A DNA stretch of 64,000 bases, taken from positions 248,001 to 312,000 of the forward strand of contig NZ_BMUY01000010.1 of NCBI RefSeq assembly GCF_014650435.1, in the 5' to 3' direction. Origin of the DNA: Streptomyces tendae (GTDB lineage: Bacteria > Actinomycetota > Actinomycetes > Streptomycetales > Streptomycetaceae). The position numbers and the translations under genes were made by a program. Positions 9,242-17,450 of this stretch are shown one piece after another (the stretch's first letter is position 1; every line of letters starts with the position of its first letter). The notes below the pieces were generated by a model. That model was not told the origin of the DNA. It saw nothing but the letters and a program-made list of their open reading frames with translations, and did not search any database.

Positions 9242-10168
9242 GTGGACGCACTCGCCGGACTGCTGGAGGGCCCCAGGGCCCGTGGCGCCTTCATGATCCG
9301 CGCCTGTTTCGACCCGCCGTGGGCGGTGCGCGTCGAGGATCAGGCGCCGCTGACCGTGATGCTGATGGTCCGCGGCGACGCCTGGATCGTGCCGGACACG
9401 GGGGAGCGGCTGCGGCTGCGTGCCGGGGACCTGGCCGTGGCCCGCGGCCCCGACCCGTACGTCTGCGCCGACGACCCCGGCACCGCCCCGCAGGCGGTGA
9501 TCCTGCCGGGCGGCGCGTGCAGTTATCCCGACGGACGCCCCCTCAACGGCTCGATGGACCTCGGCGTACGCACCTGGGGCGACCGCTCCGACGGCGAGGC
9601 GGTCCTCCTCATCGGCACCTACCTCGTCCGCGGGGAGATCGGCGGCAGGCTCCTCGACGCGCTGCCCCCGCTGCTGTCCCTCACCTCCGAGGACTGGGAC
9701 AACCCCCTCACACCCCTGCTGATGACGGAGGTGACACGGGACGAGCCGGGCCAGGAGGTGGTCCTGGACCGGCTCCTGGACCTGCTGGTCATCGCCGCGC
9801 TGCGGGCCTGGTTCGCCGGTCCGTCGGCCGAGGCCCCCGCCTGGTACCGGGCCCTGGGTGACCCGGTCGTCGGCCGGGCACTGCGGCTGCTCCAGGACGA
9901 CCCGGCGCACCCGTGGACGGTCGCGTCGCTCGCCGCCAAGACCGGCGTCTCGCGCGCCGCGCTCGCCCGCCGCTTCACCGACCTGGTCGGCGAACCGCCC
10001 ATGGCGTACCTCACCGGCTGGCGCCTCGCCCTGGCCGCCGATCGGCTGCGGGACGGGGAGGACACCCTTGGCGCGATCGCCCGTCAGGTCGGCTACGGGA
10101 GCGCGTTCGCGCTGTCCGCGGCGTTCAAGCGGGAGTACGGGGTCAGCCCGCAGGAGTACCGGACCTAG
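9242..10168 (+). CDS. AraC-family transcriptional regulator with N-terminal cupin
   Basis: 308 residues, GTG start, with no clear ribosome-binding site upstream (the transcript may be leaderless). Residues about 1-190 form an AraC-type cupin ligand domain (AFMIRACFDPPWAVRVED, then DAWIVPDTGERLRLRAGDLAV). Residues about 215-308 hold two helix-turn-helix motifs (WTVASLAAKTGVSRAALARR and AIARQVGYGSAFALSAAFKR). The cupin type is often found in regulators of short-chain dehydrogenase or oxidoreductase genes. No obvious target adjoins it, and it is followed by a second AraC-type gene. Confidence 0.93.
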   Translation: MDALAGLLEGPRARGAFMIRACFDPPWAVRVEDQAPLTVMLMVRGDAWIVPDTGERLRLRAGDLAVARGPDPYVCADDPGTAPQAVILPGGACSYPDGRPLNGSMDLGVRTWGDRSDGEAVLLIGTYLVRGEIGGRLLDALPPLLSLTSEDWDNPLTPLLMTEVTRDEPGQEVVLDRLLDLLVIAALRAWFAGPSAEAPAWYRALGDPVVGRALRLLQDDPAHPWTVASLAAKTGVSRAALARRFTDLVGEPPMAYLTGWRLALAADRLRDGEDTLGAIARQVGYGSAFALSAAFKREYGVSPQEYRT

Positions 10169-10299
10169 CTGCGGGCAGTCGTGCCGCTTGGGCGGCACGG
10201 GTGGGCGCAGCGGCACCCCGCAACGCCGGGCAGCGCACACCCCGGCAGGCACCGCCCCCGCACCGGGGTCATGCCGGAGCGGGGCGACTGCCCGCAGCT
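10167..10299. repeat. 14-bp perfect inverted repeat bracketing the AraC-AraC spacer
   Basis: AGCTGCGGGCAGTC at 10167-10180 is matched by its exact reverse complement GACTGCCCGCAGCT at 10286-10299, 105 bp apart. The left arm begins on the stop codon of the first regulator and the right arm ends 19 nt before the GTG of the second. It may be a paired regulator site or the base of a long hairpin leader. Confidence 0.6.
10181..10198 (+). terminator. hairpin after the first AraC gene
   Basis: GTGCCGC, a TTGG loop and GCGGCAC make a 7-bp stem 12 nt after the stop codon, immediately inside the left arm of the larger inverted repeat. It is a probable terminator or attenuator between the two regulator genes. 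Confidence 0.5.
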
Positions 10300-10318
10300 A
10301 CGGCGTAGCCTGGCACGC

Positions 10319-11002
10319 GTGTACGTGGAGCGGGTGTCCCGGTTGGCCGGGGCCGTGGTGTGGACCAACACCCCGACCGGATCCGGCCCCGGGCGCATCC
10401 TGCCCGACGGCTGCATGGACCTGCTCTGGCACGACGGACGGCTGCTGGTCGCGGGCCCCGACACCCACGCCTACGTCACCGAGGGCGCCCCAGGCCCCTG
10501 GGCCGGCGTCCGCTTCTACCCCGGCACCGCCCCCGCCCTCCTCGGCGTCCCCGCCGACGCACTGCGCGACCGGCGCGTCCCCCTCACCGACCTCTGGCCC
10601 GGCTCCCGCGCACGGCACCTCACCGCCCGGGTGAACGCGGCCCCCGACCCGGCGACCGGCCTGGAGGACGCCGCGCTGTTCCGCGCCGCCGAGACCGGGC
10701 CGCCCGACCCGCTGCTGGTCCGGATCGTGGCCGCCCTCGACGCGGGCCGCCCGGTCGCCGCCACCGCGGACGCCCTCGGCGTCGGAGCCCGCACGCTGCA
10801 CCGCCGCTCGCTGGCCGCCTTCGGCTACGGCCCCAAGACGCTGGCCCGCGTACGGCGACTGCAACGCGCCCTCACCCTGGCCAGGGACGGCACGCCCCTC
10901 GCCGAGACGGCCGCCCTGACCGGCTACGCGGACCAGGCCCATCTGGCGCGCGACGTGCGCGAGTTGGCGGGTGTGACACCCGGTGAGCTGCTGCGTGACT
11001 AG
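10319..11002 (+). CDS. AraC-family transcriptional regulator (short N-terminal domain type)
   Basis: 227 residues from the GTG at 10319. An open frame extends further upstream, but its residues lack family character and would cover the inverted repeat. The N-terminal part (about 1-110; GPGRILPDGCMDLLWHDGRL, YPGTAPALLGVPADAL) is the DUF6597-like sensor found in many actinomycete AraC proteins. The C-terminal part carries the two-helix-turn-helix domain (ATADALGVGARTLHRR and AALTGYADQAHLARDVREL). The target is unknown; it could cross-regulate with the preceding AraC gene. Confidence 0.88.
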   Translation: MYVERVSRLAGAVVWTNTPTGSGPGRILPDGCMDLLWHDGRLLVAGPDTHAYVTEGAPGPWAGVRFYPGTAPALLGVPADALRDRRVPLTDLWPGSRARHLTARVNAAPDPATGLEDAALFRAAETGPPDPLLVRIVAALDAGRPVAATADALGVGARTLHRRSLAAFGYGPKTLARVRRLQRALTLARDGTPLAETAALTGYADQAHLARDVRELAGVTPGELLRD

Positions 11003-11026
11003 GGCGGCCGTGCAGCAGGGACGGAA

Positions 11027-12040
11027 CTAGCCCCTCCGCCCTGCGAGCGTGTCCAGGGTGTCCGCGACCGGGGTGGGGTCCAGAGGGCCGACGTGTGACG
11101 CGTCGGGGAAGTCGTGCACGCGGAAACGGTTGCCGGGCGTGGCCGCGTCGGCTTCGGCGATCATGCGATCCTGGAGCGCGGTGGCGATCGTACGGTCCTT
11201 GCCGAAACGCAGATACGTGCGGGGAACGCGTCCCCAGGTGCCGGCCCGGCCGACCGCCCGGCCGGCATAGGCGGCGACGGGCTCGTCGGTCTGCATGCCG
11301 GCCAGGATCCGGCGGAAGTCGGCGTCGGGGTAGTCCGCGCAGATCATCTCCTTCAGCAGGGCCAGCTCACCGCTGACACCCGTGCGGAAGTTCAGCCGCA
11401 GCACCCCGAGCCGGTCCGGGTCACCCACCGTCAGCTCCACCGGGCTGACGGCGTTCGCGTTCTCGGGGGCCGCCGTGCAGGCGTCCGCCGTGGGCAGGAC
11501 GCGGCTGGGACAGAAGGCCGCCATGTAGCAGATGTGGTGCAGCAGGTGCGGGACGGCGTCGGCGACACGGCTGACCGACACGCCACCCAGGCTGTGCCCG
11601 ACCAGCACCACCGGGCCGTTGCGTGCGGCCCGCCGCACGATGCCCGTGACGCGCGCCTCGTAGTCGTCCAGCCCGAGGCCCTTCAGCGGGGAGGGCTCGA
11701 CCGCCATCGCCGCGAGGTCCTGCCGCTGGTAGGACTCGGCCACGAAAGCCTCCGCGCCGTGCCGCGGCTGGTCCACCATGACGACGCGGTGGCCCCGCAG
11801 CGCCAGTTCCCGCGCGATCGGTACCCAGAACGCGCCGGCGCTGTGGGTACCGTGCACCAGCACGTAGGTCGCGACCCCGCGACGCTGGGCCGCCGAGGCC
11901 GCCGAGGCCGCCGAGGCCGCCGAGGCCGCCGAGGCTCCAGGGCCGGTGGCCAGAGCCATGCCTCCCACCGCGAGTCCCAGTCCGCGCAGCGCCGTCCGCC
12001 GGGTGGCGCTTTTTCCTTCTTCGTTCGTGTCGTTACTCAT
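11027..12040 (-). CDS. alpha/beta hydrolase with Tat signal
   Basis: 337 residues from the ATG at 12040; the longer frame upstream is not supported. The N-terminus TRRTALRGLGLAVGGMALA is a twin-arginine export signal, followed by five AAS units from a 9-bp DNA repeat. The hydrolase core begins TYVLVHGTHSAGAFW; the nucleophile is in GHSLGG and the likely catalytic His is in DASHVGPLDP. It resembles secreted salicylate-esterase/hydroxynitrile-lyase-like hydrolases (family inference). The substrate is unknown. It converges on the AraC gene with only 24 bp between stops. Confidence 0.9.
   Translation of the reverse strand: MSNDTNEEGKSATRRTALRGLGLAVGGMALATGPGASAASAASAASAASAAQRRGVATYVLVHGTHSAGAFWVPIARELALRGHRVVMVDQPRHGAEAFVAESYQRQDLAAMAVEPSPLKGLGLDDYEARVTGIVRRAARNGPVVLVGHSLGGVSVSRVADAVPHLLHHICYMAAFCPSRVLPTADACTAAPENANAVSPVELTVGDPDRLGVLRLNFRTGVSGELALLKEMICADYPDADFRRILAGMQTDEPVAAYAGRAVGRAGTWGRVPRTYLRFGKDRTIATALQDRMIAEADAATPGNRFRVHDFPDASHVGPLDPTPVADTLDTLAGRRG
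11892..11936. repeat. five tandem 9-bp repeats inside the Tat-hydrolase gene
   Basis: Five copies of GCCGAGGCC (the last ends in T) encode AAS repeats between the signal peptide and the mature domain. The repeat is in frame, so copy-number change would only lengthen or shorten the linker. Confidence 0.9.
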
Positions 12041-12133
12041 GAACACAACGCTATGAACGGCCCGTTCGGCCCACCAGCGGTCCAGCACCCCCACCGCGGT
12101 GGACCCAGAACCACCCCGCACGTTCCGTTCAGG

Positions 12134-12538
12134 TCAAGCCGGGCCCTCCGGCAGCGGTGCGAACAGGTCGACGCCGTGGCCGTCCGGGTCGTTGACGACG
12201 GCGTACCGCTGTCCCCAGGGGGCGTCCCAGGGCTCGCGCTCGCCCTTGCACCCGGCGCCCGTCAGCTCCGCGTAGAAGGCGTCCACCTCCTCTGGCGTGT
12301 CGCACAGCAGGGCGAGGGAGTGCCGCCCGCCACCGGCCGGCGGCTGCCAGCCGGGGGTGAAGGAACGGACGGAGTCCTCGGTGTCCAGGAGCAGCCGGAT
12401 GCCGCCCGGCAGTCCGGCCTCGGAGTGCGGCTGTCCCTCGGAGCCCTCGGGGAAAGCGAAGCCGAGCCGGCGGTAGAAGGTCACGGAGGCGGCCATGTCG
12501 GAGACGACGAGGCCGATGGCGTCGAATCGTGCGGTCAT
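12134..12538 (-). CDS. VOC (glyoxalase/bleomycin-resistance fold) protein
   Basis: 134 residues, from the ATG at 12538 giving MTARFDAIGLVVSDMAASVT; the longer upstream frame lacks family character. The two beta-alpha-beta-beta-beta modules of the VOC fold are visible, with an ending NDPDGHGVDLFAP that supplies one likely metal ligand region. Such small proteins include glyoxalases, dioxygenases and antibiotic-binding proteins, and the sequence does not decide between them. It lies upstream of, and on the same strand as, the Tat-hydrolase gene with a 93-bp gap. Confidence 0.88.
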   Translation of the reverse strand: MTARFDAIGLVVSDMAASVTFYRRLGFAFPEGSEGQPHSEAGLPGGIRLLLDTEDSVRSFTPGWQPPAGGGRHSLALLCDTPEEVDAFYAELTGAGCKGEREPWDAPWGQRYAVVNDPDGHGVDLFAPLPEGPA

Positions 12539-12661
12539 GGGCTCACCGTAGGCGGGGCGTGCGAGCCAGGTCTTGAAGAAAACGGACACCCGGCCGCCGC
12601 GCGCCTCAGATGCTCCTCAAGTCCGTTGAACGGCACGGGGTGTCCCGTCGATCATGGCTGC

Positions 12662-12991
12662 ATGTTCGGACGACTCGCCCCACCGGAACTCAACGTTCTC
12701 GTCCTGCGCGACACGGACGTCGTCGCCCACCGCATCCGTCAGGCGCTCGCCGAGGCGACGCCGGAGGAACGGCCCGGACTGGAGCGCGCCGCCGCCCTGG
12801 TCGAGCAGGCCGCCGCGGAGCCCGACGCCGCACTGCTCGCCCGCTGGGTGCACGAACGCCTCGCCGCGGCCGGCCACGAGGGCCCCGTCGACTCCGTCCG
12901 GGCCGTCAAGACCCTGCGCGAGGCGGCCCCGGGACTCAGCCTGCGCCAGGCCGTGAAGCTGACGAAGGACGCCGCCGCCCACCAGCCCTAG
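12662..12991 (+). CDS. small protein with ribosomal L7/L12 C-terminal-like domain
   Basis: 109 residues from the ATG at 12662 (MFGRLAPPELNVLVLRDTDV). A helical middle is followed by SVRAVKTLREAAPGLSLRQA, which resembles the L7/L12 C-terminal domain (alternating KAVRE / GLGLKEAK pattern) that recruits translation factors. It is not L7/L12 itself: the dimerisation domain is absent and the gene is alone. The upstream gap to the divergent VOC gene (123 bp) would hold both promoters. The role is unknown; an accessory translation-factor-binding protein is a guess. Confidence 0.75.
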   Translation: MFGRLAPPELNVLVLRDTDVVAHRIRQALAEATPEERPGLERAAALVEQAAAEPDAALLARWVHERLAAAGHEGPVDSVRAVKTLREAAPGLSLRQAVKLTKDAAAHQP

Positions 12992-13030
12992 TACCGCTTC
13001 GTTGACACCCCCGCGACCCCAAGCCCTTGC

Positions 13031-13074
13031 CGGCGGCGGCCGGTCACGGAGCACTCCGTGGCCGGCCGCCGCCG
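13031..13074. terminator. very strong bidirectional terminator hairpin
   Basis: A 20-bp stem (13031-13050 with 13055-13074) and GCAC loop, with only one T/G wobble, lies between two converging genes. It is the most stable simple hairpin noticed in the window. Confidence 0.85.
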
Positions 13075-13120
13075 TGCGGGCCTGTCCGGCCGTACAGCCG
13101 TATGGCCGGGAGTTGGGGTG

Positions 13121-13450
13121 TCAGGTGAAGGGCAGAGGGTCCGGCAGGAGCCAGGTGGCCGCCGCCGCTCCACTCACCAGGGCCGTCGCCCAGCCCACCC
13201 AGGGGCGCCCGGACAGGGCCCGGGCCGCGTGCGCGGCCTCTGAGGTGACGACCACGCCGCAGACCAGCGCCAGGAACAGGTCGTCCCAGGCCGCCTCCGG
13301 CCGGCCGACGACGAGCCAGCCCGCCGCGCATCCCGCGAGGCCCACGGCCATGTACGGCCACGGCGCGTACTTCGCCGGGTCCGGCACGGCGCGTACGCGG
13401 TGCGTCAGGATCAGGACGATGTCCGCGACGATCGCCGCTATCGCAATCAC
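13121..13450 (-). CDS. small integral membrane protein, unknown function
   Basis: 109 residues from a GTG at 13450 with a perfect GGAGG 6 nt upstream, so the gene is real. It is almost all membrane: hydrophobic segments at about residues 1-15, 33-49, 59-75 and 84-102. It begins 13 nt after the stop of the secreted DNRLRE-type protein on the same strand, so the two are co-transcribed. No family was recognised. A product tied to the preceding secreted protein, possibly protecting the producer from it, is an inference from arrangement only. Confidence 0.72.
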   Translation of the reverse strand: MIAIAAIVADIVLILTHRVRAVPDPAKYAPWPYMAVGLAGCAAGWLVVGRPEAAWDDLFLALVCGVVVTSEAAHAARALSGRPWVGWATALVSGAAAATWLLPDPLPFT

Positions 13451-13463
13451 TGGTCCTCCATGA

Positions 13464-16145
13464 TCAGAACTTGCATGCCTTCTTCAGAGCCGGGATGCCC
13501 AGCAGGGCCGCGACCGCCTTGCGATGCGCCGACGTCAGCTTGCGGCGCTTGGCGTAGGTCTGGATCAGCTTCGCGGTCTTCTTGACCCCGATCTTCTTCA
13601 CCAGCTTCACCGCGGTCAGGACCCGCTTGGAGCTGCCCGCCGGCGTGAAGGTGAAGATGAACCCCGACACCGCCAGTGCGCACTTGGCGATCTTCTTCGT
13701 GGTGGACCACCAGGAGGGGTCGATCACGATCGGGAAGGCGCTGTTCGCGTCGAAGTCGACGTGCTGGACCAGCTTGTCGCCCCCGACCTTGTAAGCGGTC
13801 GGCACGTCGTTGCCGGCGGCGTCCTTGGCCCAGGGGGCGTCGAAGAATCCGGCGGCGTCCGAGGAGGGCGCCTTCCCGGCGTTCTCGTCGCCCGCGGCGT
13901 AGAGCGAGACCGAGCCGTCGTCGTGCGTCACGGCCTTCATCCCGGCGGGGATGGTGAAGCCGGTCTCGTAGTCGTGCGGCGCGCTGCCGTCCTTGAGGAT
14001 GTTCAGCGTGCGCGAGCCCCCGTCGACGGTGGGCTGCACGACGGTGTCGACCGGCCCGGACGAGGTGTAGACGACGTTGCCGCCGACCTGGGTGCCCTTG
14101 GTGCCCGCTGCGGGGATGGTCAGCCTGTTGGGCATCAGGTCGTTGCGGATGTCGATGGCGTTGTTCCTGCCGTCCCAGGGAACGGAGACCACGTTGTCCT
14201 CGGTGACCGCGATGGCGGCGTAGGAGGAGTCCGACGAGGTGGCGGCGGTGACGTCCGCGGCGTCAGAGTAGGTGTTCGCCAGGCCGAGGGCGTGCTCGGC
14301 CGCCGTCGGCTTCCACGCCGTGTCGACGGTGAAGCGCACCGGGTCGGACCAGCCGTTGGCGTAGTGCGTGCCGTCGTAGGCGGTGGTGCGGAAACTGTAG
14401 GTGTGGCCGGACACGAGCTTGCCCGCCGGGACCTTCACCTGCGAGGTGCTGTTGGCCGGCACCGGGGCGGCGTTGACGGTCGTGACGACCTTGCCGGTCG
14501 CGGTGTCGGTGATCTCGTACGTCCCGGTGATCTCGTCCTCGCCGTTGGTGTCCACGGTGGAGAACCGCAGGACGGGCGTGGTGGTGTTCACCCGGAAGAT
14601 GCCACCGGACGAGATGAAGGGCGCGCCCGCCTGGAGGTTCACCCCGTTGTACGGACGGTAGTTGTACGTCACCTCCAGAGTCGGAATCTGGTTCTCGTCG
14701 ACGGCGTTGGCGGACCGGAACCGCTTCCAGCCGTACGTGTCGGACTCGTCGGTGGCCTTCAGCGCCAGGGAGCCGGTCTCCGCCCGGGCGGAGGACCAGG
14801 TCTGCGCAAGTTCGGTGATGTCGGCCGTGACCCAGCCCGTGTTGTTGCAGCCCGCCGACCTGGTCTCGGTCGAGGTGGCGATCTTCTCCGTCATCGCGGG
14901 CTGCTTCGTCCACCGGGTGCTGGTGTCGGCGGCTCCCGCCGACCACACCTCCCAGGGGCGCTTCTCGCACGACCAGGAGTGGTAGTTCCACAGCTTCAGC
15001 GACGCCTTGGACACCAGCGCGTCGGCGAAGTTCGCGGTGCGGAAGGTCAGGAACGACCGCGCGACGCGCTTGGTCGTGCCCTCCTTGTCACCGGGCCAGC
15101 CCACCTTGAGGTCGGTGCTCGCGGACTGGTCGGTGGTGTCGCCGCCCTGCACGAAGGTGTCGAAGAGCGTGTCGAGGGCGTCCGTCGCCGGGTCGATGGT
15201 GACGGGGTACTGCGTACCGCGGGCGGCGAGCCAGTCGGTGTCCGGGTGCAGGGCGAGCTGCACGGTGGTGCCGGACTGGGTGACGTCCATGGCGACGCGC
15301 CTGCGGTTGACGTGCTCCCCGGAGCGCGGGTCCACCTGGCTGTCCCACATCGTGGGGGCCGTCGCGACGGTCTCGCCGGAGTCGTCCACGAAGTCGACGC
15401 CGCCGCCGGTGGCCACCTTGGCGGTCATGCCCTCGGGCAGCACGATGGGCAGCACCAGGGGTGCGCCGCCGCGCGGCGCCCGCCGCAGCTCGAGGAACTG
15501 CTCGAAGCCGGTACGGGTGGCCTCGACTATCAGGTCGCCGCCGGGGACGGCGTTCTCGTAGGTGGCGGTGTGGCCGGACAGCCGCGGTGCGGGCAGGCCA
15601 CCCTTCCACTGGACGGCGATCCGCTCGTCGCCGCTGCCGAGGGTGACCAGGTCGCGGGCCTGCGTCCGCGGTGCGGCGGCGGCGCTGCGCAGCGAGGGCG
15701 CCGTGGTGCCGCCCTTCCCGGCCAGGGCGAGCCCCTGTGGGTGCGCCTTCGCGACGACGTCACCGTCGGCCTTGCGGCGGAGGTCGACGTCGACGTCCGT
15801 CCAGCGCCCGTCCTTGAGCATCCGGACGGGCGCCACGGAGGTCTCACGGGTGAGGGTGCCGTCGGGGTTGGCGAAGACGGTGTCCGTCTCGGTGCGCATC
15901 TGCAGGACCTCGACCCGGTGGTCCTGCATCCGCGCGGCGGTCTGTGCCGCGTCGACGCTCTCGGCTTCGGTGATCGGGTGTGTCCTGAGGTGGTCGACCG
16001 CCTCCAGCAGCCCGGAGACGGCGCGTTCCGCCTCGGTGTCCCCGGGACTGGTCCCAACGGCCGCGACGGCGACGTTGGGCGTGGCCAGGAGCACGGCGGT
16101 GGCGGCCAGCATGGCTATGCCCGAGGCATGCCAGGTGGTTCTCAT
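13464..16145 (-). CDS. secreted DNRLRE-domain protein with basic C-terminal tail
   Basis: 893 residues from the ATG at 16145, chosen because GGAAAG lies 7 nt upstream; an in-frame ATG at 16160 is the alternative. A signal peptide (about residues 1-28, ending NVAVAA) directs export. About 60-300 is beta-rich, 320-500 matches DNRLRE-type regions (FDTFVQGGDTTDQSASTDL, RSFLTFRT, ITELAQTW), and 510-620 looks like fibronectin-III sheets. The last about 80 residues are unlike the rest: a hydrophobic stretch, then many Lys/Arg and two Cys (KKIAKCALAVSGFIFTF near their start). Such N-terminal regions often carry RHS or toxin modules; here the protein ends in a short basic domain. No function is proven. 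Confidence 0.85.
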   Translation of the reverse strand: MRTTWHASGIAMLAATAVLLATPNVAVAAVGTSPGDTEAERAVSGLLEAVDHLRTHPITEAESVDAAQTAARMQDHRVEVLQMRTETDTVFANPDGTLTRETSVAPVRMLKDGRWTDVDVDLRRKADGDVVAKAHPQGLALAGKGGTTAPSLRSAAAAPRTQARDLVTLGSGDERIAVQWKGGLPAPRLSGHTATYENAVPGGDLIVEATRTGFEQFLELRRAPRGGAPLVLPIVLPEGMTAKVATGGGVDFVDDSGETVATAPTMWDSQVDPRSGEHVNRRRVAMDVTQSGTTVQLALHPDTDWLAARGTQYPVTIDPATDALDTLFDTFVQGGDTTDQSASTDLKVGWPGDKEGTTKRVARSFLTFRTANFADALVSKASLKLWNYHSWSCEKRPWEVWSAGAADTSTRWTKQPAMTEKIATSTETRSAGCNNTGWVTADITELAQTWSSARAETGSLALKATDESDTYGWKRFRSANAVDENQIPTLEVTYNYRPYNGVNLQAGAPFISSGGIFRVNTTTPVLRFSTVDTNGEDEITGTYEITDTATGKVVTTVNAAPVPANSTSQVKVPAGKLVSGHTYSFRTTAYDGTHYANGWSDPVRFTVDTAWKPTAAEHALGLANTYSDAADVTAATSSDSSYAAIAVTEDNVVSVPWDGRNNAIDIRNDLMPNRLTIPAAGTKGTQVGGNVVYTSSGPVDTVVQPTVDGGSRTLNILKDGSAPHDYETGFTIPAGMKAVTHDDGSVSLYAAGDENAGKAPSSDAAGFFDAPWAKDAAGNDVPTAYKVGGDKLVQHVDFDANSAFPIVIDPSWWSTTKKIAKCALAVSGFIFTFTPAGSSKRVLTAVKLVKKIGVKKTAKLIQTYAKRRKLTSAHRKAVAALLGIPALKKACKF

Positions 16146-16160
16146 GTGTGTACTTTCCAT

Positions 16161-16762
16161 GGTCTCGGCACACGACCCGCCGATGTCGTTCCCCCCGGCG
16201 GGTCAGGCCGCAAATGATCTTTGAGCGGCGCAATAGAAACACATGTCCTACAAAAATAGCCACTTCGCCCTCTGAACCGGACATCCGCGGCGTACTTCAC
16301 CGAAGGGTTACGCCTTCAACGGGCTGTACCACGACTGGACTTGCGGCTTGCCCCGCCTGCGACCCGGCCTACGGTCGAGTGCCGTCGATGCGCTCGAGCA
16401 GCGTTCGGGCTTCGACGGTGCGGTGGTGGTCCGGGCCGAAGGAGGCCAGGCAGGCATCGTGAGCGGCTGCGGCCCGACGGCGGGCATCGGGAACGCGCCG
16501 CAACCCGAACAGGGCAGTGGCGAAGGCCGGTTCGACGGCGCCCCTTTGTGGAAGGCGTTGGTGGTCGGGAAGCGAGCGGCGGCACATTCCGGCCTGCCGG
16601 CCCAGCGAGGGTCAGCTGCTGAGCCTCATGCCCCGGGAGCATACGGATGCCGCGCGGGCTGCTCGGCGCGCGGCCAGGTGTGGAGAGACGGCGTGAGCGG
16701 GCTGGACCGGGCCCCACCGATGTCGCCCCCCGGGGGGAACACCTGTACGGCAGGATGGCCGC
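16161..16762. other. 600-bp spacer with one short gene remnant
   Basis: Between the divergently placed secreted-protein and lipoprotein genes. Bases 16200-16320 are AT-richer and probably hold the promoter of the secreted-protein gene. The only coding signal is the short TPR-like remnant described separately. Nothing else was recognised. Confidence 0.6.
16369..16587 (-). pseudogene. remnant resembling the C-terminus of a TPR (AfsR/NB-ARC-type) protein
   Basis: 72 residues ending AHDACLASFGPDHHRTVEAR and then LLERIDG. The pattern of Phe-Gly-Pro-Asp-His followed by a helix is that of the last tetratricopeptide unit of actinomycete NB-ARC/TPR proteins. A stop codon lies 9 codons before the ATG and no upstream TPR units are present in any frame, so only a tail remains. 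A small free-standing gene cannot be excluded. Confidence 0.4.
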
Positions 16763-17434
16763 ATGATTCGTCATGCGCGTGTCCTGCCGGTGCTGGTGCT
16801 GGCCCCGCTGCTGCTCACCGCCTGCGGCTCCGAGAAGGCGGGCGACCCCGGCCCGTCCGCCCCCGCCTCCGCGCCCGCCTCCGCCGCCGGTCCGGCCGCG
16901 GACCCCGGCACCGGCGAACTCGCCTCCCGCGCCCAGGCGATGGGCGTGGCCCCCGAGCTGGTCTACGTCACCGAGGCGCCGAGCTTCACGCTCGCCCAGC
17001 AGTCCGTCGGCGTCCTCGGCGACGACGGCTTCTCCGCCACCTGGGTCGACGGAGAGACCAACGCGCTGCTGCGGCTCGCCGTCGACCGGGGCACCATCAC
17101 CGCCGGCACCTGCCCCGAGCAGCCCGTCGGCGACATGTCCGGCGAGCCCACCACCTGCGAGCGCGACGGCGGCGCCTGGTACCGCACCGGCGCCGGACGC
17201 CACGAGTACGCGCTGCCCGAGGAGGGGCACGTCGTGCGCGTGTCCGCCGAGACGGACGCCGTACCGCGCGACGTCCTGCGCGCGGCCGCCCTCGCCGCCC
17301 ACCGCCCCGACGCCGCCGAGACCGACGCACTCCTGCCCTCGGTCGAACCCGCGCCCGCCACACCGGTCGAGCGAGGCGACCTGCCCTCGTACGGCGACGG
17401 GGCCCCTGACAACCACGTGGACGTGGGCGGCTGA
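16763..17434 (+). CDS. lipoprotein of unknown function
   Basis: 223 residues. The N-terminus is a lipoprotein signal with the lipobox LLTAC and lipidated Cys21, followed by a Pro/Ala/Ser linker (about 22-50) that tethers the domain to the membrane. The remaining domain has two Cys (CPEQ and TTCERDGG) that could form a disulfide, and an acidic, beta-rich composition. No enzyme motif is seen. It converges on the TetR gene with 16 bp between stops. Confidence 0.85.
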   Translation: MIRHARVLPVLVLAPLLLTACGSEKAGDPGPSAPASAPASAAGPAADPGTGELASRAQAMGVAPELVYVTEAPSFTLAQQSVGVLGDDGFSATWVDGETNALLRLAVDRGTITAGTCPEQPVGDMSGEPTTCERDGGAWYRTGAGRHEYALPEEGHVVRVSAETDAVPRDVLRAAALAAHRPDAAETDALLPSVEPAPATPVERGDLPSYGDGAPDNHVDVGG

Positions 17435-17450
17435 CCTCGGCCGACCCGGT

